Positions 41,001 through 51,859 of a stretch of DNA of 64,000 nt are shown here, one piece after another. The DNA is from Bugulina stolonifera (taxonomy: Eukaryota; Bryozoa; Gymnolaemata; Cheilostomatida; Bugulidae): NCBI GenBank assembly GCA_935421135.1, contig OW285188.1:13121233-13185232 (forward strand), in the 5' to 3' direction. The translations under genes and the position numbers were made by a program. How positions within the stretch are numbered: position 1 is the first letter of the stretch; every line of letters begins with the position of its first letter. Below the pieces are notes generated by a model. The model had not been told where the DNA came from and made no database searches. It worked only from the letters and a program-made list of their open reading frames with translations.

Positions 41001-44000
41001 GACAAGCTGGTGCCGCAGGACAGCAAGGAGCACCGGGAGCACCAGGAAGAGATGGTGCTAATGGACAGCCAGGTCAACAAGGAGCACAAGGTCAAGCAGG
41101 TACACCTGGTCAACAAGGTGCACCAGGAGCACCAGGCAGAGATGGTGCCAATGGCCAGCCAGGACAACAGGGAGCACCTGGTCAAAGGGGACAAGCAGGA
41201 GCACCAGGACAGTCAGGAGCAGCTGGTCAACCAGGAGCAGCCGGTCAACCAGGAAGAGATGGAGCAAATGGTCAACCCGGACAGCAAGGAGCTGCAGGTC
41301 AAACCGGTGCCCCAGGACAAGCTGGAGCACCAGGTCAAGCTGGAGCACCAGGTCAAAGAGGACAAGCTGGAGCTCCAGGACAAAGAGGACAAGCTGGAGC
41401 ACCAGGACAGGCAGGAGCTGCTGGTCAACCAGGAGCTGCTGGTCAACCAGGAAGAGATGGTGCCAATGGTCAACCTGGTCAAGCAGGCGCTCAAGGACAA
41501 GCTGGTGCCCCAGGACAAGCCGGAGCACAAGGACAGGCAGGAGCACCAGGTCAAAGAGGACAGGCAGGAGCACCAGGACAAAGAGGAGCTGCAGGCCAGC
41601 CAGGAGCTGCAGGTCAACCAGGAAGAGATGGTGCTAATGGTCAACCTGGCCAACAAGGCGCACCAGGACAAACCGGCCAGGCTGGTGCACCAGGTCAAGC
41701 AGGAGCTGCTGGTCAACCAGGTGCTGCTGGGCAACCAGGTAGAGATGGGGCTGCAGGCCAACCTGGACAACAAGGAGCTGCAGGCCAAACTGGCGCACCA
41801 GGACAACAAGGAGCCGCAGGGGCTCCTGGCAGAGATGGTGCTGCAGGACAGCCAGGCACTGCAGGCCAACCAGGAACACCAGGACAACAAGGTGCCCCAG
41901 GTCAAAGAGGACAGGCAGGTACCCCAGGACAACAAGGAGCACCAGGAGCACCAGGCAGAGATGGAGCCAATGGTCAGAATGGACAACAAGGTGCCCCAGG
42001 AACACCAGGACGTGATGGTGCCAATGGACAACCAGGTCAACAGGGAGCTCAGGGTCAAGCAGGTGCACCAGGTCAACAAGGTCAAGCAGGTGCACCAGGC
42101 AGAGATGGTGCCAACGGACAGCCAGGACAACAAGGCGCACCTGGTCAAAGAGGACAAGCAGGAGCTCCAGGACAGGCAGGAGCACCAGGACAACAGGGAG
42201 CTGCTGGTCAACCAGGTCAACAGGGAGCTCCAGGTCAAACAGGACAAGCAGGAGCACCAGGACGAGATGGAGCTAACGGACAACCTGGTCAACAGGGAGC
42301 TCAAGGACAACCAGGAACACCAGGTCAACAAGGAGCACCAGGAGCACCAGGTAGAGATGGAGCTAATGGTCAGCGTGGACAACAAGGAGCAGCTGGACAA
42401 GCTGGTGCACCAGGTCAAGCAGGAGCACCCGGTCAACGTGGATCAGCAGGCGCACCAGGCCGAGATGGTCAAGCTGGACAACCAGGCGCACCAGGGCAAC
42501 AAGGGGCACCAGGACAACAAGGTGCACCTGGCCAAGCAGGAGCTGCCGGTCAGACTGGAGCAGCTGGACAACCAGGTGCCGCTGGTCAACCAGGAAGAGA
42601 TGGTGCCAATGGCCAACCAGGACAAACAGGAGCCCAAGGGCAGGCAGGCGCACCTGGACAACAAGGTGCTGCAGGTCAACCCGGTAGAGACGGAGCCAAT
42701 GGCCAACCTGGACAACAGGGAGCTCCAGGACAAACTGGTGCACCAGGGCAAGCAGGAGCACCAGGACAAAGAGGAGCTCAAGGAACACCAGGACAAGCTG
42801 GAGCACCAGGTCAACAAGGTTCTGCAGGTCAACCCGGTAGAGATGGAGCTCCAGGACAGAATGGTCAAGCTGGAGCACCAGGACAGGCAGGTGCTCAAGG
42901 TCAAGCTGGAGCTCAAGGTGCACCAGGTCAAACTGGAGCACCAGGACAAGCAGGATCACCTGGACAAGCAGGAGCACCAGGACAGCAAGGCGCTCCCGGT
43001 GCACCTGGTAGAGATGGTGCCAACGGTCAGAATGGTCAACGTGGAGCTGAAGGAGCACCTGGGCAAGCAGGAGCACCTGGTCAAGCAGGAGCACCTGGCC
43101 AAGCAGGAGCACCTGGTCAAAGAGGACAAGCAGGAGCACCTGGGCAAGCAGGAGCACCAGGGCAACAAGGGCAAGCTGGTCAAAATGGTGCAGCAGGTCA
43201 AAGAGGTCAAGCAGGAGCACCCGGTGCTCCCGGAACTCCCGGCAGAGACGGAAGCAATGGTCAACCAGGCCAACAAGGCGCTCCAGGACAACAAGGTCAA
43301 GCAGGCGCACCAGGACGCGATGGAGCACCAGGTCAAAGAGGTGCTGCTGGCAGAGATGGTGCCAATGGTCAAACAGGACAGCAAGGAGCAGCAGGACAAA
43401 CTGGTGCACCAGGACAAGCTGGAGCACCTGGCCAACCAGGAGCAGCTGGTAGAGACGGCAACACTGGTGCCCCAGGAGCACCAGGAAGAGATGGATCTAA
43501 TGGTAGAGATGGTGCACCTGGTCAACAGGGTGCAGCTGGACAAGCAGGAGCCCCAGGACAGCAAGGAGCTCCAGGACAGCAAGGACAAGCTGGTGCACCA
43601 GGACAAGCAGGAGCTCCAGGTCAACAAGGAGCTGCAGGACAACCAGGAAGAGATGGTGCCAATGGCCAGCCTGGTCAACAAGGTGCAGCCGGACAAGCAG
43701 GACCACAAGGAGCACCAGGTGCTCCTGGCAGAGATGGTGCAAACGGACAGCCAGGACAGCAAGGTGCAGCAGGCCAAACAGGACAAGCTGGCGCACCAGG
43801 ACAACGTGGAGCCGCAGGCCAGCCAGGAGCTGCTGGTCAACCCGGAAGAGATGGTGCCAACGGACAGCCTGGACAGGCCGGACCACAAGGAGCATCGGGC
43901 AACCCAGGTAGAGATGGTGCAAATGGACAGCCAGGACAGCAAGGTGCAGCAGGCCAAACAGGACAAGCTGGCGCACCAGGACAACGTGGAGCCGCAGGTC

Positions 44001-46852
44001 AACCAGGAGCTGCTGGTCAACCCGGAAGAGATGGTGCCAACGGACAGCCAGGACAGGCTGGACCACAAGGAGCACCAGGCAACCCAGGTAGAGATGGTGC
44101 AAACGGACAGCCAGGACAGCAAGGTGCAGCAGGCCAAACAGGACAAGCTGGCGCACCAGGACAACGTGGAGCCGCAGGTCAACCAGGAGCTGCTGGTCAA
44201 CCCGGAAGAGATGGTGCTAATGGACAGCAAGGAGCAGCTGGACGAGATGGAAACACTGGTGCACCAGGAGCACCAGGACAACAAGGAGCACCAGGAGCTG
44301 CAGGACGAGATGGCGCCAATGGTCAGCCAGGCCAACAAGGAGCAGCAGGACAAACTGGTGCACCAGGACAAACTGGAGCACCTGGACAACAAGGTGCACC
44401 AGGAGCACCTGGCCGAGATGGAGCCAATGGTCTCCCAGGAGCAGCTGGCAGAGATGGATTTGATGGTCAAGATGGCCGCGCAGGCGCACCAGGACCAGCA
44501 GGAGCTCAAGGACAACCAGGCCAACGTGGAGGTCAAGGAGCACCAGGTCAAACAGGAGCTCCAGGGCAACCAGGTGCTGCTGGTCAGCCAGGTAGAGATG
44601 GTGCTAATGGACTAAATGGACAAGCCGGACGAGATGGAAACACTGGTGCACCAGGCTCACCAGGACAACAAGGAGCACCAGGAGCACCAGGAAGAGACGG
44701 AGCTAATGGTCAGCAAGGACAGCAAGGAGCACAAGGACAAACTGGTGCACCAGGACAAGCTGGACCAGCTGGACAGACTGGAGCTCCAGGCCAGACCGGA
44801 GCACCAGGTCAACAAGGACCTGCAGGTGCTGCAGGAAGAGATGGATTTGACGGACAAGATGGAAGACCTGGCGCCCAAGGCCAACCAGGAACACCAGGAC
44901 AACAAGGAGCACCAGGTCAACAAGGTTCTGCAGGTAGAGATGGAGCCAATGGACAACAGGGAGTAGCTGGTAGAGACGGATCTAATGGTCAAGATGGTCG
45001 CACAGGAGCACCAGGACCAGCAGGACCAGCAGGAGCACCAGGACAACAGGGAGCACCTGGTAGAGATGGTGTCAATGGTCAACCCGGAGCTGCCGGTAGA
45101 GATGGATACAATGGCCAAGATGGTCGAGCAGGAGCACCAGGACCAGCAGGAGCACCAGGACAACCAGGTCAACGCGGAGGTCAAGGAGCACCAGGTCAAA
45201 CAGGAGCTCCAGGACAAGCCGGACCAGCTGGTCAATCAGGCAGAGATGGCGCTCACGGACAGCCAGGAGCTGCCGGACGTGATGGAAACACTGGTGCACC
45301 AGGATCACCAGGTCAGACTGGTGCCCCCGGAGCCCCCGGACGTGATGGAGTTAATGGTCAACCTGGACAGCATGGCGCACCAGGCTCACCGGGACAAGCT
45401 GGAGCACATGGACAAGCTGGCCCCGCTGGACAACCAGGCGCAGCCGGCGTTCCAGGTAGAGATGGGTATAATGGCCGAGATGGACAAACGGGAGCACCAG
45501 GTGTCGCTGGTGCACCAGGTGCACATGGTGTTGCAGGACAGCCAGGCGCACATGGGCAACCAGGACCAGCCGGCAGAAACGGCTTCGATGGACAAGATGG
45601 CAGACCTGGCGCACCAGGTAGAGATGGAGCCAATGGACAGACCGGACAGACTGGTGCCCATGGTGCACCAGGACAAAATGGAGCACCAGGATATCCAGGA
45701 CCAGCAGGTCAACCAGGAAGAGATGGAGTCAATGGCCAACCAGGAGTTAATGGACAACCAGGCCAAGCAGGACCCGCAGGAGCCCCTGGATACAATGGAG
45801 CTAACGGTCAACCAGGAACAAATGGTGCAGCAGGTATAAATGGAGTTAATGGACAACCAGGAAGAGATGGTGCCAACGGACAAGCAGGACCAGCAGGAGC
45901 ACCTGGTTATAATGGACGAGATGGCGCCCCTGGCCGCGATGGATTTGATGGACAGGATGGCCGACCAGGAGCACCAGGAAGGGATGGAGTCAATGGACAA
46001 ACAGGACCCGCTGGTCAACCAGGTTATCCAGGACCCGCTGGTCAACCAGGTTATCCAGGACCAGCTGGTCAACCAGGTTCAAATGGCGCAGCAGGTAGAG
46101 ATGGAAATCCAGGAGCTGCAGGCAGAGATGGTCAAAATGGAGCACCAGGAGCTAATGGCTACGATGGACAAGATGGACAAACAGGCGCACCAGGAGCACA
46201 AGGAGCACCAGGAGCACAGGGACCACAAGGTCCATCCGGACCACAAGGTCCAGCAGGCAGAGATGGTCAAAATGGAGCACCAGGAGCACCTGGCTATGAT
46301 GGCCAAGATGGACGACCAGGCGCACAAGGACCACAGGGTGCACGAGGAAATACTGGCTCAGCAGGAGCAGCTGGTAGAGATGGAAAGGATGGTGCACCAG
46401 GAGTACCTGGCTATGATGGACAACCAGGAGCACAAGGTGAACGTGGACCTGCTGGCTCAGCTGGTAGAGATGGTAACCAAGGAGCACGAGGCAATGATGG
46501 CGCTCCAGGACTCGATGGCACCAATGGTGTAGATGGTCAACCTGGAGCACCTGGTAGAGACGGATATGATGGTCTCCCTGGAGCAAAGGGAGATACCGGA
46601 CCACGAGGTGCAGACGGTGCACCAGGATTAGATGGAGCACGAGGACCAGCCGGAGCACCAGGATATGATGGAAAGGATGGCCCAGTTGGCGCACCAGGTA
46701 TTGATGGTAAAGATGGAGCAGCAGGAAGAGATGGATATGATGGTAGACCAGGAGAGACAGGTGCAACTGGACCAATCAGAATCATTGGCAAACCAGATCC
46801 AAATGCAGTTGGAGGATATGCTACCCGTGCTCCCAGACACCACCCTTATTAA
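35087..46852 (+). CDS. Collagen A: giant type II transmembrane, furin-releasable collagen
   Basis: Coding exons are 35087-35260, 35462-35675 and 35850-46852 (TAA), giving 3796 residues. Translation starts at 35087; the ATG at 35066 lies in the intron because the acceptor is at 35079. Residues 1-22 are cytoplasmic and end in ERR, about 23-48 are the membrane helix, and about 50-92 are a heptad-like coiled coil. R104-K-R-R107 before S108 is a furin-type site, followed by a Tyr-rich linker and C131-D-C133. Gly-X-Y starts at G136 with an RGD at 150-152. Interruptions occur at G172-V-G174 and G189-ASIA-G194. From G194 to 3772 the frame allows 1193 consecutive triplets, dominated by [15 protein letters not shown] and GQA with Pro mainly at Y (hydroxylatable). 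A 24-residue tail without a domain follows. The order resembles membrane collagens (types XIII, XXIII, XXV) and ectodysplasin, which trimerise from the N-terminal side. Its function in matrix or cuticle is inferred. Confidence 0.9.
35765..35849 (+). promoter_or_regulatory. Conserved intron-3 segment with ETS site (collagen A)
   Basis: The 3' half of the 174-bp intron is almost identical to 55545-55629 in gene B, whereas introns 1 and 2 of the two genes do not align. It contains the ETS-type core ACCGGAAG at 35806-35813. A regulatory role is inference; recent conversion of this segment with the flanking exon is the alternative. Confidence 0.4.
38760..41380 (+). repeat. 1233-bp higher-order coding repeat in collagen A
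   Basis: Sequence at position x recurs at x+1233 across this stretch (for example 38887 with 40120, 39348 with 40581, and 39980 with 41213), giving about 2.1 copies. The unit is 411 residues, or 137 Gly-X-Y triplets, so frame and glycine register are kept. It is built on shorter 9-bp and 45-60-bp motifs such as [15 protein letters not shown]. Confidence 0.8.
43741..44280 (+). repeat. 180-bp coding repeat, three copies, collagen A
   Basis: Three consecutive 180-bp units start at 43741, 43921 and 44101, each encoding 60 residues (20 triplets) with the marker GNPGRDGAN near the junction. Copies 1 and 2 are nearly identical at DNA level, suggesting recent unequal exchange; copy 3 diverges in its last third. 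Confidence 0.85.
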
Positions 46853-47124
46853 CTCTTTTTAGTATGTGACTATTAATCAGCTATCAACTACACACAATCA
46901 AGCATTGGGTAACAGCTTGAAATGCATAGACATGTGGCTATAGCATTATTTTTTTATTCTTTCAGATTTTGTACATATTTATGGTAATCAGATTGTAGGC
47001 TAGTTATGGTATCAATGACTTCCCACTTATATTATCACAGAAATACTATAACAGTCATCTACTTATTTTGTTGTGTTATTGTTATATATTAGTCCAGAAC
47101 TGCTCAAAAACTTTTATATGATTG

Positions 47125-47130
47125 AATAAA
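47125..47130 (+). terminator. Polyadenylation signal of collagen A
   Basis: AATAAA lies 273 nt after the TAA stop (46850-46852), giving a compact 3' UTR. Confidence 0.65.
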
Positions 47131-47775
47131 CTATATAAAGTTTAAATATATTCATCCTTGTTGCTCTTAGTTTTGCTGTTTTGATATAGCCTAAACGATG
47201 TACAATGTATATGCATGTAATGACTTACAAGTAACCGCTATAAATGCATCTGACATATATGCGATATAATGTGATGGCAAGTAGAAATGTTACTCCAGTC
47301 ACTTCAGCTTTTCCAACTAGCCTTGTGGTAACACCTGCAATAGAGGTGACAAGGTTATCAAATGGTGCATATAGCATATTATATATTATGGTATATATTA
47401 TATATTGTGCATATTATTATATTAAGTTGTATGATCTACCACTTTACTTGTATCATGCTAAATGCTATATCATGCACAATGTATGTAGGTCTACATAAAT
47501 GTTTATATACTGCATGTGAATATGCAGTGTATACATGTAATAGAACGATTTTTTCTATGATATACACATTATATACCTTGTAAATTTGTCAATTTTATGC
47601 ATAATGCAATCAGAAATTCACATTCAAAACTTAGAAAATGATGCTGTATTTGCATTCATGCATTGGCATACAATCCATACAAGTTCATATAAATCTAACA
47701 GTTATAGATTTTTATCAGTCTAACTAGCAAACGCAATAATGCAATTGTTATAGCAATATAGTGTTCAAATCATGA

Positions 47776-47908
47776 GCATTAATAAGCTATTAATCATAAT
47801 TAGAAGTTGTCCTCTCCCAATTTATTTTTTTCTTTTTTGCGAAAAGAAGAAGAGGAAGATAAATTGGGAGAGGACAACTTCTAATTATGATTAATAGCTT
47901 ATTAGTGC
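47776..47908. mobile_element. Fold-back element with 45-bp perfect arms
   Basis: The arms 47780-47824 and 47860-47904 are perfect reverse complements, with four more bases pairing at the outer end (one G-U). The 35-bp centre is a pyrimidine-rich then purine-rich tract that could also pair in part. A CATGAG direct repeat (47771-47776 and 47910-47915) may be the target duplication. This is a MITE or fold-back element; the perfect arms suggest it is young. Confidence 0.75.
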
Positions 47909-48112
47909 CCATGAGTCAAATACATGTATGACCAGTGATTATCTTATAGCTATGGGTATTCGCATACAAAGATGTGCATTTTTTTGGTGAAGGTAAAACG
48001 CATTGTCAACAATTTTTATGTCCCACCTGAACCTTTAGAAGACAACTGGTAGTATTGAAAATTAAAGTACACAGGCTGATACACCACGTGCACTGGAATT
48101 CAACCAATCAAA

Positions 48113-48195
48113 GCCACTGCTAGTTTGCCACTGCTAGTTTGCCACTGCTAGTTTGCCACTGCTAGTTTGCCACTGCTAGTTTACCACTGCTAGAA
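48113..48195 (+). repeat. 14-bp tandem repeat
   Basis: Five perfect copies of GCCACTGCTAGTTT are followed by one partial, diverged copy. The unit is not a multiple of three and there is no coding context. Confidence 0.95.
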
Positions 48196-49790
48196 TCCAA
48201 CTTATACAACTGACCAATAGGTCCGACATGCTCCTGTCATGTGATTATTATTGCTGCTGCTGCATGCATAGGACCGACACCTGTTTCCAGATCCGAAAGT
48301 TGTATGAGTTATGTGCATATAAGAAGATAGAAGTACAATGTACATGTAGTTACATTGTAATCCAAACTCCAACTGACCTACACAAAAAACTGGGCTGCCT
48401 TTTATATAAAACCCGCTCTCTCCCCCCTTCCCAGTGTTTGATGGGCCACCAACCTACAATTAATGCCCAATTAATTAATTTAACTCAAGAAACCCTCATT
48501 TCAGACCTGATACATTATCGGAAGATGTGGCTATAACATGTTAAACACGTAGAGGTCTGACATAAAAGGTCGGCTCACAAAGGTCAGGCGGAGGATTGCC
48601 GGGTAGGTAAGAATATTTACAACATCAGCTCTCGAACCTTAATAGTTGAAATAGACTTTTCATTATAAATGAATTGTGCAAAGTACACACATATACATGC
48701 AATTTAATTATGTCATCTGTCATTACCTCGACTATAAGGAGTTACGTCCTCCTATTTATCCAAAAGCTGCGAAATACTTTATGGAAACATAATTTTATAA
48801 GACCATGGAGTCGTTTTCCCACGGTTCACATGAGACAAGGTATCACAACTCCAAATGTGCACCTGCAATAATAGCCAAAAGAGTAAGTTGAGAGATGCTA
48901 CTCTCAGATTATTGGTTGAGTATTTTATTTTTGCTAGAGTAGAATAAAAGGTTTTACAATGCGACAGCGTTTTGTCATTAAAACAACTCCAAACCCAAAT
49001 TTGAAATTTCAATTCAAACTATAGCAAACCATATGACAGCTTTTTATTCAGAGATTGCCACTCTGGAAAAAATGGCTGCATTTACTGTTAAATAGTTGGC
49101 ATTAAATTGTACAAAAAGGTTATAAAATGATAAATATATAGTACATGTCAACATGTAATGTACATTAAACATTCCTCAACAGATGAAAGTCGCTGATTCT
49201 ATACAGTTGTAATACATTGGAGTTGATTCAGTAGATTTTTAGCTCAGCTGCTAATGAAGGTTAATTAACCAGTTTACATATCACAGTGGCGTGACAGATT
49301 TGTACGTATAACCTGTTTTAACTGTTACCAGTCTAGATTTAAATCAAGTATTACAATAGGCAATAAGTATACTGCGGAAAGAAATACAATTGGTATATAC
49401 CCCCCCCCCCCTCCCCACCAGTGTACCAGATGAGATCTCACCTCACTAGCTAGTACATGGTAATATAATTAGAGCCAAATTGTTAGTAGAAAGCCGAAAT
49501 TGAAGCAAAGCCATTTATTTTACCATAACTGTGTTTAAGTGGTAATCAAACTTAGACACACGCGTCAAGTGAGAGACAGTCATCATTTTCAGATTTCTTT
49601 TGGGATAAAAAATTGTCACTCTGAATATTTAATATAATTGTGTGGTTGTTGCTATACCACTCCCACAGCTTTATAAAATATATGAATTTAATTAATCATT
49701 GTCTTTCTTGCAGATTGTCTTTATAAGACAGCATAAGATATTATCTATTAATTTATATATTATTATTGGCAATAAATAGCTAACATTGTA

Positions 49791-49990
49791 TGCATACCCA
49801 GTGTCTTTCTCAACTGGTTAAAATATGCTGTGAATATGCACAACTGCACGTGTCATTGTTTGAAGTGGGAAGACATCTTTTTTTATACAACCTATGCATG
49901 TATAATGTAACAAAGTGGGTGGAATATTGCTATGGTATAGCAATGACTATAACATATTATAATATGTGGGTAAAAGATTGTATGGTAATA
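49791..49990 (+). repeat. Dispersed repeat, copy 2
   Basis: This is the partner of 31484-31695, in the same orientation, with shared blocks ACCCAGTGTCTTTCT and GCATGTATAATGTAACA. It contains no open frame of note. Confidence 0.55.
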
Positions 49991-50213
49991 TCTCAGTTAG
50001 TACTGTGTTATATCCATGTACATGCAGGCACATTAGCTCTTTCGTAAAAGTTTAAATATAATGTAGTGTTTACATGTACCTGCGTTACAGTTAGTGATTG
50101 TACGATAGCAGACAATAGGACAGTATGTTAAGATTCAAGAGTATAAATTATACATACATGTATATGTTGGTGCCGGAGTGATTAAAAAAGTAGATCACAC
50201 TTTTTATTCATAA

Positions 50214-50712
50214 TACATACTACAGTGAAGTACAATGTACATGTACATACTACAGTGAAGTACAATGTACATGACTTTGTACATACTACAGTGAAGTACA
50301 ATGTACATGTACATACTACAGTGAAGTACAATGTACATGTACATACTACAGTGAAGTACAGTGTACATGTACATACTACAGTGAAGTACAATGTACATGA
50401 CTTTGTACATACTACAGTGAAGTACAATGTACATGTACATACTACAGTGAAGTACAATGTACATGTACATACTACAGTGAAGTACAATGTACATGTACAT
50501 ACTACAGTGAAGTACAATGTACATGTACATACTACAGTGAAGTACAATGTACATGTACTTACTACAGTGAAGTACAATGTACATGTACATACTACAGTGA
50601 AGTACAATGTACACGTACATACTACAGTGAAGGACAATGTACATGTACATACTAGAGTGAATATTTGTACATGTACATGTACATACGACAGTGAGTACTT
50701 GTACATGTACAT
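50214..50712. repeat. 30-bp minisatellite, about 16 copies
   Basis: The unit is about 30 bp (ACATACTACAGTGAAGTACA then ATGTACATGT) and is repeated in tandem. Two copies carry a 6-bp extension containing GACTTTG, giving 36-bp variants four copies apart. The last two copies are degenerate. Because 30 and 36 are multiples of three and the unit lacks stops in several frames, long open frames appear on both strands; these are not genes. Confidence 0.95.
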
Positions 50713-50824
50713 GTAAATACAGACTACAGTGTAGTATACAGACTCACTGTAAACACAAAATTGCCAGGATCAATTATCTGGAGCTTTGTGGTCAAGATGC
50801 AAAGTATATATAAATCTTCAGCTA

Positions 50825-51053
50825 TAAATCGCCTGAATGGGTCCATGATCCATGCAAGCGATTTATCGCCAGAATAAATCGCCTAGTGTAAATATAGCTA
50901 TCTGGAGATTTTGTAGTTTGACCACAAAATTGCAGAGATTAACCTTGTGCTTTCATTGGATGATCTTAATTGAAGTGATAAATCGCCAGGTTAAATCGCC
51001 TCGTGGAAACTCCCCATAACCAGGCGATTTTACGCCAATCGCCTCGTGTAAAC
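50825..51053. repeat. Cluster of TAAATCGCC motifs
   Basis: Exact TAAATCGCC occurs at 50825-50833, 50875-50883, 50979-50987 and 50992-51000. Near or inverted forms occur at 50857-50865, 51023-51031 and 51037-51043. Three are extended as ATCGCC(T)MGTGKAAA (about 50878, 50995 and 51038). This may be a structured repeat or MITE remnant; no transposase or target duplication is visible. Confidence 0.6.
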
Positions 51054-51827
51054 CTACATTAGACAACACACAAAGTTGTCCCCCCTATCTACTCTCCCAG
51101 TATATTTTAGTCACCCAAGGTGTAGCAGCAGAAACTTTTTGATAGCCTTAGATCTCATCATTGCCATCGGCGACTAAAAATATATAAAGAAAACAACCTC
51201 ATGCATTCGTTATGTGAAAGAACTAAGACTATGTCAAATGTTTTTAAACTTTTTTAGACTACAGGTGCAGTTAAAATGGACACCACAAACTAGTACTGCT
51301 TAAGTATACCACAATGCAATGGTAAGTTAAACGCCCTTTGGGAGTGGGTATGCCTTGATTTAGCCCCATTTCCATCAAGCTGGTAACAACTTAGCATATT
51401 ATTATGATAATTTATGCAACACATGCGGCAGACATTCTTCAGCCACAAATAATTAGAGACATGCTTTCAGTGGTTATGGAGAGGAGAGGTGGGGCCCTTG
51501 TCACCATCATATATCTATTCATTATAACTGTATCGTGTCGCCTTGCAAGTATTTCAATAATATTCATAACTATAATATGCCTACCAGGTTCAGCCCTTCA
51601 AGATCTGACAGATTGTATTAATCACTTACCCTGTTATTCTATCCTTTGTCTGAACTATTTGCATTTCAATTTTAGATTCAATTCGGGCTAACACTAGTTA
51701 TGAAGAGTGGAATAATTTTTCTACATGTACATGTTACTATTACAGCATACACATTTACATACATATGTATATTTACAGCATACACAGTAGTACCAGACAC
51801 ATTATTATGATATTATTATTCCTTATA

Positions 51828-51859
51828 TTTCGATACTAGTCCTAGTATCGTCATCAGAG
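51828..51859 (-). mobile_element. Hammerhead-like motif of a retroelement fragment, copy 2
   Basis: On the minus strand this is CCT, CTGATGA, a 9-bp perfect stem with a 2-nt loop (51831-51850), then GAAA overlapping the stem G, followed by TATAAGGAATAATAA. It shares layout and flanks with 12171-12202 although the stem sequences differ. That is covariation, and it implies selection on structure in the parent element. Confidence 0.55.

Noticed and set aside
36957..44615. 2552-codon plus-strand open frame inside the collagen exon, and several long minus-strand ones (for example 58686-60785)
   Set aside because: These are shadows of the Gly-X-Y frame. The 9-bp based repeat with few T residues on the coding strand lacks stops in other frames. 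They translate to meaningless low-complexity strings, and the Gly-X-Y frame explains the whole region.
48228..48536. 102-codon open frame downstream of collagen A
   Set aside because: Composition is ordinary for random AT-rich frames and no domain or splice support was seen.
50182..50716. Overlapping open frames on both strands of the minisatellite
   Set aside because: They arise because 30- and 36-bp units are multiples of three without stops; there is no start context, domain or splice support.
51404..51691. 95-codon hydrophobic open frame between the collagen genes
   Set aside because: It is hydrophobic but AT-driven, with no recognised motif and no convincing promoter or splice partner.
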